From: RUG563 sp964549135
Lineage (GTDB): Bacteria > Bacillota > Clostridia > Christensenellales > Aristaeellaceae
NCBI GenBank assembly: GCA_964549135.1
Contig: CAZJUJ010000014.1
Coordinates: forward strand, 1 to 46,645
Direction: 5' to 3'
Length of the DNA: 46,645 nucleotides
Positions 19,221 through 27,418 of the stretch are shown one piece after another (position 1 is the first letter of the stretch; the number at the start of each line of letters is the position of its first letter). The translations under genes and the position numbers were made by a program. The notes beneath the pieces are model-generated. The model did no database searches. It worked only from the letters and a program-made list of their open reading frames with translations, and had not been told where the DNA came from.

Positions 19221-20191
19221 GCGCCCGTCTGCGCCACCTGGCGCCGCTCTTCCTCTGCCTGATGCTGCTTTCCGGCTGCGTGGCCTCCCCTCCCGATGCG
19301 CTGGTGCGGAAAGAAGACGCCTCCCCCATGCTCAGCGCCGCCACCGATGCCCTGAATGCCGATACCCTCTCCGCCACCCTGTATTTCCGCTATGGGGAAA
19401 GCCGGTATCTGGCCGCAGAGGAAAGAATCCTTTCGGTCAGCCGCAATGAAAGCGCGGAAAAGGCGCTGGTGCAGGCCCTGATTCAGGGGCCGCTGGCCAC
19501 CTCCTCCGCTCTCTCCCCGCTTTTCCCGCCCGGGGTGGAGGTGCTGGCCGTATCCAGCCAGAATAATACGCTCTTTGTCACCTTCAATGAGGCGCTGCTC
19601 AATCGCTATGCCGATGAGCCGGGGGATATTTCCCAGGAGCCCTGGAAGACCGAGGCCTCCCTGCGCAGGCAGCTCTGCATGGATGCCCTGGCCGCCACCC
19701 TGACCGAGGCCGGGCTCTGCACGCAGATTCAGGTGCTGGTCTACCGGGAAAATGCCAAATCCGCCTCCATGCGGCTGCATGCCGGCTTTTTCTCCCGCTC
19801 CGGGGATGAAACGCTACTGCCGCCCCTGACCCGGAATGAGGATGCCCTCTTTACCCCCCATAACGCCGCCTCGGCCCTGCTCACCGCCTGGATGACCCAG
19901 GATTATGCCTCGCTTTACGAAATGGTATCCCGGGAGAACAGCGCCGATCCCCGGCCCGGCGAGCAGGAGAGCATCTCCGCCTTTGCCGCCGCCCGGGCAC
20001 TGACCGGCTTTTCCCTCTCCCCCGGCAGCGTATCCGCCGATGGGCAGAGCGCCGTGCTGTGCGCGGATATGAGCCTGCGAAGCGCCGGGGAGGATACAGC
20101 CATAGCCGGGTATCCCCTCCATCTGAAAAGGGAAGGGGGCCTATGGAAAATTTCCTATTCGGCCCTGATCTCGCTGATGAATCAGAACTGA
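19217..20191 (+). CDS. GerMN-domain lipoprotein
   Basis: Starts at the ATG inside ATGA (19217), giving 324 residues. The N-terminus is a lipoprotein signal with lipobox LLSGC (Cys near residue 21). A GerMN domain follows (about 55-190): strand LYFRYGESRYLAAEERIL, then ALVQALIQGP, VLAVSSQNNTLFVTFNEALLN. A C-terminal alpha/beta domain (about 215-324) contains ALLTAWMTQDYASLYEMVS. GerMN domains occur in the sporulation/germination protein GerM and in other Gram-positive envelope lipoproteins such as LpqB, where they are thought to bind at the wall or membrane. It is followed after 12 bp by a second GerMN lipoprotein. Confidence 0.88.
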   Translation: MSARLRHLAPLFLCLMLLSGCVASPPDALVRKEDASPMLSAATDALNADTLSATLYFRYGESRYLAAEERILSVSRNESAEKALVQALIQGPLATSSALSPLFPPGVEVLAVSSQNNTLFVTFNEALLNRYADEPGDISQEPWKTEASLRRQLCMDALAATLTEAGLCTQIQVLVYRENAKSASMRLHAGFFSRSGDETLLPPLTRNEDALFTPHNAASALLTAWMTQDYASLYEMVSRENSADPRPGEQESISAFAAARALTGFSLSPGSVSADGQSAVLCADMSLRSAGEDTAIAGYPLHLKREGGLWKISYSALISLMNQN

Positions 20192-20203
20192 GGTATGCTT
20201 CCG

Positions 20204-21724
20204 ATGACCAATCGTTTTAAGCGCATCCTTTGCCTAATCTGCGCCTGCCTGATGCTTTCCGGCTGCGCCGCCCGGGAAACGGCCACCGCCCCGGGCGTTA
20301 CCCTGCCCCCCGCTGAAAGCCGCCTCTCCCCAAAGACCAATGACATCAGCCAGAATTACACCCAGACGGTGCTTCTGTATCTGCCCTCCAGAGATGGCAC
20401 GCGGCTGATTTCCGTGCCGGAAACGGCCCGCTTCACCGCCTCCCGCCATGCGGCGGAAACGCTCTGCAATATGCTTTTCTCCCATGAGGGCACGGAAAGC
20501 GCCGCGCCCCTGGGCGGGGGCGTTGCCCTGCGGCTGATGGATACCGACGCCGTGGAGATTTCGGGGGAGGTGGCCACGATCAATCTGGCTGCCTCGGCCC
20601 TGCGCCTTTCCCATGAGCAATTATTCACCGTGGGCCAGGCCCTGGCCAATACGCTCTGCCAGTTCGGCGATCTGAAGTACGTCAATATCCTCATTTCGGG
20701 GGTGCAGCCCGGGCTGGATATTGCCGGCACGCTGCCCGCAGGCAGCTTCCAGCCCAATACCCGGGAGGATCTATCCACCCTCTGGGCCCGCGCCTCTGCC
20801 CCCCAGACCAGCGCCCGCCGCGCCTTTGCGGCCACGCTGTATTATCCCGCCCCTTCGGGCAAGGGCATCCTCTGCGAGGCGCGCACCCTCTCCTTTTCCG
20901 GGCTTTCCGTTTCCGCCTCCGCCCGCACGCTGCTGGAGGCCCTCTCCGCCGAGGCGGAATATCTGCCCGCCCTGCCCCTCTGCCCCGATTTATGCGGCCT
21001 GCTCAGCCAGGAACCCGAATTATCGGAAGATGGGGGCATGCGGCGGCTGGTGCTGCGCTTTGACGAAAGCATGAATACCCGGCTGATTGACGCGGGAATC
21101 ACCCGCTCCGTCATGATGGCCTCGCTGGTCTGCACCTTTACCACCTTCATGCCCGGGCTGGACGGGGTGGAAATCTATATCGGAAACGAGCAGATCAGCG
21201 CCATCACCCCCTCGGGCACCTTTTACGGCGCGGGAGAAACCATCCTGTTCGCCAATGGCCTGATGCAGAGGAAGAGCTTCATCCCCTTCCTGCTGGCCTA
21301 TTGCCCCCTGTATTTTGCGGGGCGCGATGGCAAGCTGATTCAGTCCCTGCGGCCCGTTCCCTTTTATGAGGCGCGGCAGATCCGCTCCATCATCGGTCAA
21401 TTGATGCTGGGCCCCCAGGCCTATGACAGCGAAAGCGGCCTTTCCGCCGTGCTGCCCCAGGGGCTTCGGGATGCCGATCTGTTGGGCATCTCTCTGGAGG
21501 GGGATACGCTGGTGCTGAATTTTTCCAATCAGCTGCTTTCCCTCTGCCAGGGCATGAGCGAAAAGGAGGAGCAGCTGATGGTGTATTCCCTGGTCAATAC
21601 CCTCTGCGAATTGCCGGGGATCAAGCGCGTGGCCTTTTTCATCATGGGACAGCAGCCCGAAACCCTTGCGGGCAGCATCTTCCTGCCCGGGGATTTTCTG
21701 CCCAATTATAATCTGATGCTGTAG
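20204..21724 (+). CDS. Lipoprotein with three GerMN-like repeats
   Basis: The start is placed at 20204 because the GAGG at 20190-20193 is spaced for it and not for the ATG at 20195; 506 residues. The lipobox is LMLSGC. Three related blocks follow: about 55-185 (VLLYLPSRDGTRLISVPE, then ALRLSHEQLFTVGQALANTL), about 210-345 (TLYYPAPSGKGILCEARTL, then ITRSVMMASLVCTF) and about 370-505 (CPLYFAGRDGKLIQSLRPV, then EKEEQLMVYSLVNTLCELP). Each has the GerMN order of an opening strand, a helix, and a helix ending in a VxxxxxxIxG strand. The middle one is the most diverged. It is anchored outside the membrane and probably forms a pair with the preceding lipoprotein. A strong terminator follows. Confidence 0.86.
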   Translation: MTNRFKRILCLICACLMLSGCAARETATAPGVTLPPAESRLSPKTNDISQNYTQTVLLYLPSRDGTRLISVPETARFTASRHAAETLCNMLFSHEGTESAAPLGGGVALRLMDTDAVEISGEVATINLAASALRLSHEQLFTVGQALANTLCQFGDLKYVNILISGVQPGLDIAGTLPAGSFQPNTREDLSTLWARASAPQTSARRAFAATLYYPAPSGKGILCEARTLSFSGLSVSASARTLLEALSAEAEYLPALPLCPDLCGLLSQEPELSEDGGMRRLVLRFDESMNTRLIDAGITRSVMMASLVCTFTTFMPGLDGVEIYIGNEQISAITPSGTFYGAGETILFANGLMQRKSFIPFLLAYCPLYFAGRDGKLIQSLRPVPFYEARQIRSIIGQLMLGPQAYDSESGLSAVLPQGLRDADLLGISLEGDTLVLNFSNQLLSLCQGMSEKEEQLMVYSLVNTLCELPGIKRVAFFIMGQQPETLAGSIFLPGDFLPNYNLML

Positions 21725-21754
21725 GCCTTTTCCCCCATGCGCCCGCAAAAAAGC

Positions 21755-21794
21755 AAGCCCTTCGCCATCCGAAAAGGACGGTGAAGGGCTTTTT
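21755..21794. terminator. Bidirectional rho-independent terminator
   Basis: AAGCCCTTCGCC (21755-21766) pairs with GGTGAAGGGCTT (21780-21791), one G-T pair included, and the stem continues after one mismatch with TCC/GGA. The loop is GAAAA. A T-run follows on the plus strand and an A-run precedes, so it can end both the GerMN operon and the leftward TIM-barrel operon. Confidence 0.9.
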
Positions 21795-21826
21795 GCATGG
21801 GCCTGCGCCCCGTGTTTTTTTCTTTT

Positions 21827-22672
21827 TCAGCAGGCGGCAAATATCCGCTGCATTTCCAGGGCGTCCTCCGCCATGGTGCCCTTGGATTCGCAGATCACCC
21901 GGGGCGCATACCCCCGGCTTTTCAGCAGCGGGGCCAGCATTTCAAAGCGCGGGCCGTAATCCGCTTCCGCAAAGGTGCGATGCCGCTTTTCCCCGGCGGC
22001 GGTGTATTCGATGGTGGAAAAATGGATGTGGGTCTGCCGGGCGCGCTCAGGCCCCAGCATTTCCTCCATCCGATCCAGCACCCGGGCAAAATCCTCCGTC
22101 TCCTTCAGCGCGCCCTGGCCCAGGGCATGCAGATGGGCAAAATCAATGCAGGAAATCAGCCGCTCATCCATTAGGCAGAAATCCAGGGTCTGCTCCAGAT
22201 TGCCGATCTGGCTCTTTTTGCCCATGGTTTCGGGGCAGAGATGGATCATGGAAAGGCCCAGATCATCCAGCCGCCGATAGGCCTCCCTAAGCCCCTCCCG
22301 GCAATTCTGCAGCGCCTCCTCCATTTCCAGCTTCATCACCGCCCCTACATGCACCACCACCCGATCGCCCCCCAGCAGCCGCACCAGCCGGGCGCTTTCG
22401 GTAATATAGCGGAAGGAATTTTCCCGCTTTTCGGGATCGGGGTTTGCCAGATTGATAAAATACGGCGCATGGGCGCTGACGGCGATATCATGAGCCTGGG
22501 CCTCCCCGGCGATTTTTTTCGCCATTTCATCGGAAAGGGTTACGCCCCGGCCAAAGGAATATTCATAGGCCGAAAGCCCCATGCCCTGCAGCCAGGCAGG
22601 GGCCTGCCAGGTGCTTTTATAGCCCTGGGCATAAAAGGATTCCGAATTACCGGCTGGGCCAAATCGAATCAT
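21827..22672 (-). CDS. Endonuclease-IV-like TIM-barrel protein
   Basis: The 281-residue protein follows the AP endonuclease 2 (Nfo) fold. Metal ligands can be matched to E. coli Nfo: His68 (SAHAPY), His108 (VHVGA), Glu148 (PETMG), Asp177 and His180 (IDFAH), His217 (HIHFS), His231 (KRH) and Glu262 (ICESKG). The Asp of the Nfo DRH motif is replaced by Lys229. The family removes or cuts at abasic sites, or in side branches isomerises sugars. The ordered ligands favour a DNA-repair-like metalloenzyme. The start has CAGGAGG upstream. It ends the leftward Smr operon, 71 bp after the phosphoesterase stop. Confidence 0.85.
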   Translation of the reverse strand: MIRFGPAGNSESFYAQGYKSTWQAPAWLQGMGLSAYEYSFGRGVTLSDEMAKKIAGEAQAHDIAVSAHAPYFINLANPDPEKRENSFRYITESARLVRLLGGDRVVVHVGAVMKLEMEEALQNCREGLREAYRRLDDLGLSMIHLCPETMGKKSQIGNLEQTLDFCLMDERLISCIDFAHLHALGQGALKETEDFARVLDRMEEMLGPERARQTHIHFSTIEYTAAGEKRHRTFAEADYGPRFEMLAPLLKSRGYAPRVICESKGTMAEDALEMQRIFAAC

Positions 22673-22743
22673 ATAAATAACCTCCTGCGCCGCGCCCTTG
22701 CCTGCTTCCTTTCGCAGAAAAAAGGCAGCGGTTCTTCCGTCTG

Positions 22744-23448
22744 TCAGCGTGAATAAATGCCGGTCAGGATTTCCCGGCAGAAAAGCTCGGCATTGGGCAG
22801 GCCGCTTTCCCCCGCCGCCCGGGCATCGCGGACGGCCTGCTCCCGATCATAGGGCAGGGTAACCATGACGATATCCAGCGGGGACAGATCTTTTCCATCC
22901 AATTCACCCCGCAGAATGGCATACTGCACCAGCGGCACGCCGATGCCATTGCCCACGCTGCCGGTATTGAAAAGCAGCCCCCGATGGCCCAGCACCCGGC
23001 TGCCCTGCCGGTGTACATCGCCATAGCCCACCACATCATAATCCGGCGCAAACAGCCCCAGCAGCAATTCCTCCTCCCCATAGGTCTGCACCGCATAGGG
23101 AAGGAAGGGCCGGCCGTGAATCAGGCGCAGCCTGCGCCCGGAAATGCGGCAGGCATACTCCAACGGAAAATCCCGCAGGGCCTGCATGCGCTTTTCCCCC
23201 AATTGCCGATAATAGAATTCATCATTGGGGAAGAGCATTTTGCCGATGCCCTCCTCCCAATTGCCCTGCAGAATCAGCTCACAGCGGCTCATGGCCCAAT
23301 CCAGGGTGCGATCAGAGGAGGGGCCCTTGCCCACCGCATCCCCCAGACACCAGATTTTTTCAATGCCCCGCGCCCTTAAATCCCGATCCAGGGCCTCGGT
23401 GGCGGGCCAATTGCCGTGCAGATCGGCCACCAATGCAATTTCTGTCAT
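22744..23448 (-). CDS. Calcineurin-like metallophosphoesterase (YfcE/ApaH-like)
   Basis: The start at 23448 overlaps the preceding stop as ATGA; the product has 234 residues. Metallophosphoesterase motifs in order: DLHGN (Asp9, His11), GDAVGKGPSSD, GNWE, then LIHGRP, and GYGDVHRQGSR with GSVGNGIG near the end. The usual metal ligands D-x-H, GD, GN and H are present, with GDVHRQG in place of the common GHTHxP. This group hydrolyses phosphomonoesters or phosphodiesters, often nucleotides. Cytoplasmic. Translation is coupled to the tandem hydrolase gene upstream. Confidence 0.9.
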   Translation of the reverse strand: MTEIALVADLHGNWPATEALDRDLRARGIEKIWCLGDAVGKGPSSDRTLDWAMSRCELILQGNWEEGIGKMLFPNDEFYYRQLGEKRMQALRDFPLEYACRISGRRLRLIHGRPFLPYAVQTYGEEELLLGLFAPDYDVVGYGDVHRQGSRVLGHRGLLFNTGSVGNGIGVPLVQYAILRGELDGKDLSPLDIVMVTLPYDREQAVRDARAAGESGLPNAELFCREILTGIYSR

Positions 23449-24884
23449 CTTGCTTCCTCGCATGCCTTCACAAAGGCGTTAAAGAGCGCCTGGGCATCGG
23501 GGGCATAATCGCTGAGGGATTCGGGATGCCACTGCACCGAAAGCACAAAGCGCCTGCCCGGCATATCCACGCCCTCAATCAGCCCGTCCGGGGCATAGGC
23601 GGCAGCCCGCAGCCCCTTTCCCAGGGCCCGCACCGCCTGATGATGGCGGCTGTTCACCTGAAGGGTATGAAGCCCCGTAATCCTTTGCAGCAGCGTATCC
23701 TTTTCCAGGCGCACCTCATGCACCTGCTCCCGGGGCACCTCATACCGGGGATGCCTGAGTTTATCGCCAAACTGGGCCGCAATATCCTGATACAGGCTGC
23801 CGCCCAGGGCGCAGTTTAACACCTGATGCCCCCGGCAGATGGCCATCAGGGGCAGATCCCTTTCAAGCGCCCGGCGGCAGAGAGCAAATTCCATGCGATC
23901 CCGAAGAGGCGCGGTCTCGCCGCAGAGGGCGGTTTTTTCCTCGCCGTAATTTTCCGGGCCCACATCCGCGCCGCCGGTGAGCAAAAGCCCGTCCACCCGG
24001 GCGATGATTTCATCCCAGATTTGGGGATCATCCCCGTACAGGGGCAGCAGCACGGGCAGCGCCCCCGCACGATGCACGGCATCCAGATAATCCTGATTGA
24101 CGGTAATGCGCCCGGTCTGATCATCCACAGAGGGGGTAACGCCGATCAGGGGCAGGGCGCCCTTCCTTTCCTTTTTCCCGTTTTTGTCGCAGGCAAGAAG
24201 CAGGGCCTCGAAAATGGCCAGGGCCTCGGGCCGGCCGGCGGATGCCAGAATCTCGGGATGCCATTGCAGCCCCAGAACAAAGGCCTTGCCCGGCATTTCA
24301 ATTCCCTCCGCCACGCCATCCGGGGCGACGGCATTCATGATCAGCCCCCGGCCCAGGGCCTTGACCGCCTGATGATGGAGGGAATTAACCCCCATTTCGG
24401 AAAGACCGGTGATTTTTTTCAGCAGCGTATTTTCCATTACCGCCGCCTGATGCACGCTTTCCCCCTCCCGATTGGATACCGAATGGGGCAGCGCATCCCG
24501 GCGCTGGGCATCAATATCCTGATAGAGGGTGCCGCCCATGGCGCAGTTTAATACCTGTTCTCCCCGGCAGATGCCCAGCACCGGCATATCCATTTCCAGC
24601 GCCCGGCGGCAGAGATACAATTCCATTTCATCCCGGGCAGGCTGGGGGGAATGGCACTGGGGAATCGCCTCCTCCCCAAATAAACGGGGATCAATATCCC
24701 CGCCCCCGGAAAGCAAAAGCCCATCCATGCTCTCCAGCATGCTTTCCCATGTTTCAGGGGCATTGCCATACAGGGGCAAAAGCAGGGGCAGCGCCCCGGC
24801 CCGGCGCACGGCATCCAGAAAATTCTGGCTGATGGTAATGCGCCCGGAGGCGCTCAGCGAAGGGGTAATACCAATAATCCGCAT
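23445..24884 (-). CDS. Tandem-fused class I glutamine amidotransferase-like hydrolase (peptidase C26, PuuD-like)
   Basis: This 479-residue protein is two complete C26 domains end to end. Domain 1 (1-235) has nucleophile Cys106 (GICRGEQ), LYQDI, NSLHHQAVK and His209/Glu211 (QWHPE). Domain 2 (about 243-479) repeats the order with Cys350 (AICRGHQ), NSRHHQAVR and His453/Glu455 (QWHPE). Both therefore keep the Cys-His-Glu triad. A short basic linker (KNGKKERKG) joins them. The family includes gamma-glutamyl-GABA hydrolase PuuD and related amide hydrolases of about 240 residues; the substrate here is unknown. It lies 27 bp after the Smr gene and overlaps the phosphoesterase by 4 bp. The halves are clearly diverged, so the duplication is not recent. 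Confidence 0.92.
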   Translation of the reverse strand: MRIIGITPSLSASGRITISQNFLDAVRRAGALPLLLPLYGNAPETWESMLESMDGLLLSGGGDIDPRLFGEEAIPQCHSPQPARDEMELYLCRRALEMDMPVLGICRGEQVLNCAMGGTLYQDIDAQRRDALPHSVSNREGESVHQAAVMENTLLKKITGLSEMGVNSLHHQAVKALGRGLIMNAVAPDGVAEGIEMPGKAFVLGLQWHPEILASAGRPEALAIFEALLLACDKNGKKERKGALPLIGVTPSVDDQTGRITVNQDYLDAVHRAGALPVLLPLYGDDPQIWDEIIARVDGLLLTGGADVGPENYGEEKTALCGETAPLRDRMEFALCRRALERDLPLMAICRGHQVLNCALGGSLYQDIAAQFGDKLRHPRYEVPREQVHEVRLEKDTLLQRITGLHTLQVNSRHHQAVRALGKGLRAAAYAPDGLIEGVDMPGRRFVLSVQWHPESLSDYAPDAQALFNAFVKACEEAR

Positions 24885-24911
24885 ATTGATTTCTTCCTTT
24901 ATGTGTTTTCA

Positions 24912-25169
24912 TCATTCCCGCAGAATCAATTCGCTGCAGCCCTCCCCTGCCCGGCGAATGCCCTTCACCCGGGGGTGGTCTGCATAGGAAAGGGTTAATT
25001 CCCTGAGGGCGCTGCCCCCATGGAAGCCATGAATCACCCGGAGCCGATAGACGCTGCCATCCGCCCTGCGCAGGGCGCTGTCCAGGCAGAGCCGCGCCTG
25101 ATAGACATTTTTTCCGTGCAGATCAATTTCCATTACCCCTGGCTGCGGCCCGGCAAAGCCCATGGTCAT
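24912..25169 (-). CDS. Small Smr-domain protein
   Basis: The 85-residue protein is a stand-alone Smr domain like the C-terminal domain of MutS2. It shows the DLHG motif (MEIDLHGKN), a helix YQARLCLDSALRRA, and IHGFHGGSALREL in place of the usual HGxGxGxLR. Smr domains bind and often nick nucleic acids, including stalled mRNA. The start could be 25169 or 25163, since a run of AAGGAAGGGGGG precedes both. It is the first gene after the promoter at 25191-25219 and probably heads the operon down to 21827. Confidence 0.85.
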   Translation of the reverse strand: MTMGFAGPQPGVMEIDLHGKNVYQARLCLDSALRRADGSVYRLRVIHGFHGGSALRELTLSYADHPRVKGIRRAGEGCSELILRE

Positions 25170-25190
25170 CCCCCCCTTCCTTCCCATTTA

Positions 25191-25219
25191 ATCATACGGC
25201 GCGGGCAGAAAAAAGTCAA
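25191..25219 (-). promoter_or_regulatory. Promoter for the Smr operon
   Basis: On the minus strand TTGACT (25219-25214), 17 bp, TATGAT (25196-25191). The leader to the Smr start is about 15-20 nt and holds the ribosome binding site. Confidence 0.78.
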
Positions 25220-25273
25220 GGCAGAGCGGGGAAAAACCAGGGAAAGACAGGAAAGAAAAAAATCGTTTTGTGC

Positions 25274-25302
25274 TGTACAAATCCTTCCCTTTCGTGTATG
25301 AT
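25274..25302 (+). promoter_or_regulatory. Possible promoter for the AraC regulator gene
   Basis: TGTACA (25274-25279), 17 bp, TATGAT (25297-25302), diverging from the Smr promoter. The -35 box is weak, which would fit a regulated or low-level promoter. Transcription would begin near 25309, just before the AAGGAGG. Confidence 0.5.
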
Positions 25303-25324
25303 CTATGGGGAAGGAGGCGGGCCC

Positions 25325-26128
25325 ATGGATATCCGGGAGCTATGGCGGCATGATTTTCATATCAGCATCGATTATGCGGTGCGGCAGCATTTCTGGCAGG
25401 GGGATATATACAGCCATCAGAATCCCAGGCCCCAGCATGCGCTTTTGTATTATCTGAGCTGCCAGGCCGTATACGAGGCCCGCTCCGGCCAGAAATACAG
25501 CGCCCGGCCCGGGGATTTGCTCTATCTGCCCAAATATTCGGAATACACCGTGCGCTTTGAGCAGAGCGTCCCCGGAAAGCTGAGCAGCCTGCTGATCAAT
25601 TTTCAGCTTACCGATGAAAAGGGCGAAGAAATCTCCCTGGCAGAGGATATTCTGCCCCTGCCCTTTTACCCGGCAGAGGAGGCGGAGCGGGCGCTGACCC
25701 GCCTGAATGATCTGTATTACGCCGCCGCCTATTCCCCCGGAGCCATGAAGGGCATTCTCTATCAGCTGCTTTCCGATATCAGCCGCCGGGCGGACGGGCA
25801 GACGGAAGGATCCCAGGAGAGCCGCCTTTCCCCCGCCGTGCGCTGGCTGGAAAAGCATTATCATGAGGAGATCAGCGTGCCCGAACTGGCCCGGATGTGC
25901 CGCATGAGCGAAAGCGGCTTCCGCAGGCATTTTACAGAGGAACTGGGGGTATCCCCCGTGCGCTATCGCCTGGAAAGGCGCATCGAGCAGGCCCAGCGCC
26001 TTTTGCAGCATGAGCCGCTCTCCATCAGCGAGGTAGCCCAGGGCGTGGGCTTCAGCGATCTGAACTATTTCTGCCGCGTTTTTCGGAAGCTGACCGGCAT
26101 GACCCCCGGCGAATATATGAAGATTTAG
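25325..26128 (+). CDS. AraC-family transcriptional regulator with cupin-like sensor domain
   Basis: The ATG at 25325 follows AAGGAGG and gives 267 residues. The N-terminal half (about 20-120) has the strand pattern of an AraC effector-binding cupin (LLYYLSCQAVYEARSG, ARPGDLLYLPKYSEYTVRFE). The C-terminal domain (about 170-267) has two helix-turn-helix motifs: ISVPELARMCRMSESGFRRH and ISEVAQGVGFSDLNYFCRVF, closed by TGMTPGEYMK. It is a cytoplasmic sugar-responsive type of activator. The dehydrogenase and isomerase genes downstream, with their own promoter 32 bp beyond its stop, are the likely targets; this is inferred from position. Confidence 0.92.
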   Translation: MDIRELWRHDFHISIDYAVRQHFWQGDIYSHQNPRPQHALLYYLSCQAVYEARSGQKYSARPGDLLYLPKYSEYTVRFEQSVPGKLSSLLINFQLTDEKGEEISLAEDILPLPFYPAEEAERALTRLNDLYYAAAYSPGAMKGILYQLLSDISRRADGQTEGSQESRLSPAVRWLEKHYHEEISVPELARMCRMSESGFRRHFTEELGVSPVRYRLERRIEQAQRLLQHEPLSISEVAQGVGFSDLNYFCRVFRKLTGMTPGEYMKI

Positions 26129-26159
26129 CGATTTGTGCTATCATTTAGCGTTTTGTTCC

Positions 26160-26188
26160 TTGTTCTGCACGGGAAACTATCGTATAAT
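26160..26188 (+). promoter_or_regulatory. Promoter for the dehydrogenase-isomerase operon
   Basis: TTGTTC (26160-26165), 17 bp, TATAAT (26183-26188). The sequence just upstream holds two similar words, AGCGATTTGTGC (26127-26138) and AGCGTTTTGTTC (26147-26158), spaced 20 bp apart. They could be direct-repeat operator half-sites for the adjacent AraC regulator. Confidence 0.75.
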
Positions 26189-26232
26189 AAATCCATCCTG
26201 GGGATTGCGCCCAAACGAAGGAGGCTGTCTGC

Positions 26233-27378
26233 ATGAATTTACCCTTCAGGCCGGTCAAGACCGCCGTCATCGGCTGCGGTATGATCAGCGAAATCTACTT
26301 TAAAAACATGGTGGAGGTCTTCCATGTGCTGGATGTGGTGGGCTGCGCCGATCTGGTGCCGGAGCGCGCCAGGGCCAAGGCCGAAAAATACGGCATCCGC
26401 CAGATGACCAACGAAGAAATCTACAACGATCCGGAAATCGAGCTGGTAGTCAATCTGACCTACCCCACCTCCCACTACGAGGTGAACAAGGCCGCGCTCC
26501 TGGCCGGAAAGAATGTTCACTGCGAAAAGATGTTTGCCATCACCATGGAGCAGGCCCGGGAGCTGCGCGCCATCGCGGAGGAAAAGGGCCTGATGCTCAC
26601 CGCCGCCCCCGATACCTGGCTGGGCGGCCGGCTGCAGACCGCGGCCCGCATCGTGGAAAGCGGCCTGATCGGCGAATTAATCTCTGCCGAAATCGTACTG
26701 GATCGCTGCTATAAGCACAGCGAATGGAAGCAGGAGGATGAAAAGCGCTTCGCCTTCTGCCCCGGCGGCGGCTTCATGAATGATCTGGGCGGCTATTATC
26801 TGACCGCGCTGGTCAGCATGGCGGGCCCCATCGAGAAGGTGACCGGCTTCTACCGCACCTATAAGCCCTCCCGGCCCTTCTGCCATCCCAAGAATCCCTC
26901 CTATGGCAAGCCCATGACCTATGATAACGCCCCCAACTGCTATGCGGGCGCGCTGCAGTTTGCCTGCGGCATGCTCTGCGGCGTGAGCATGACCACCGAG
27001 GTACGCGGCGGCGGCAGCTATTTCAATATCCATGGCACCCAGGGCACCCTGTATCTGGATGACCCCAATGAATTCGGCGGCCCGCTGATGCTGCAATTGG
27101 CCGGCGGCGGCGAGCCCAAGGAGATTCCCCTCTCCCATGCCTTTACGGAAAACAGCCGGGGCCTGGGCGTGGCAGATGCCGCCTATGCCCTGCGCAATGG
27201 CCGCAAGCCCCGCTGCAATACCGATCTGATTTTCCATGTCTATGAGGCCTGTCAGGGCTTTGAGGCCAGCTGCGATTCCGGCAAAATCTATGAAATGACC
27301 TCCACCTGCGCCAAGCCCGCCCCCTTTGCCCCCGGCTATATCAGTTATCCCGAAATGGTCATGGATAATCTGGAATGA
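26233..27378 (+). CDS. Gfo/Idh/MocA-family oxidoreductase
   Basis: The 381-residue cytoplasmic dehydrogenase has an N-terminal Rossmann domain with VIGCGMISEIYFKN (nucleotide-binding glycines) and the family's NLTYPTSHYEVNKAALLAGK. The usual EKP is EKM here (HCEKMFAITMEQA), a position normally contacting nicotinamide. The C-terminal alpha/beta domain includes GGGFMNDLGGYYLTALVSM, matching the catalytic D-x3-H region with Tyr/Leu in place of His. The substrate is likely a sugar or inositol derivative. AAGGAGG precedes the ATG. The gene is 40 bp upstream of the isomerase and shares its promoter and terminator. Confidence 0.9.
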   Translation: MNLPFRPVKTAVIGCGMISEIYFKNMVEVFHVLDVVGCADLVPERARAKAEKYGIRQMTNEEIYNDPEIELVVNLTYPTSHYEVNKAALLAGKNVHCEKMFAITMEQARELRAIAEEKGLMLTAAPDTWLGGRLQTAARIVESGLIGELISAEIVLDRCYKHSEWKQEDEKRFAFCPGGGFMNDLGGYYLTALVSMAGPIEKVTGFYRTYKPSRPFCHPKNPSYGKPMTYDNAPNCYAGALQFACGMLCGVSMTTEVRGGGSYFNIHGTQGTLYLDDPNEFGGPLMLQLAGGGEPKEIPLSHAFTENSRGLGVADAAYALRNGRKPRCNTDLIFHVYEACQGFEASCDSGKIYEMTSTCAKPAPFAPGYISYPEMVMDNLE

Positions 27379-27418
27379 TCCGGAAGCCATGATACATATA
27401 GAAAGGAAGTAAGAAAAA

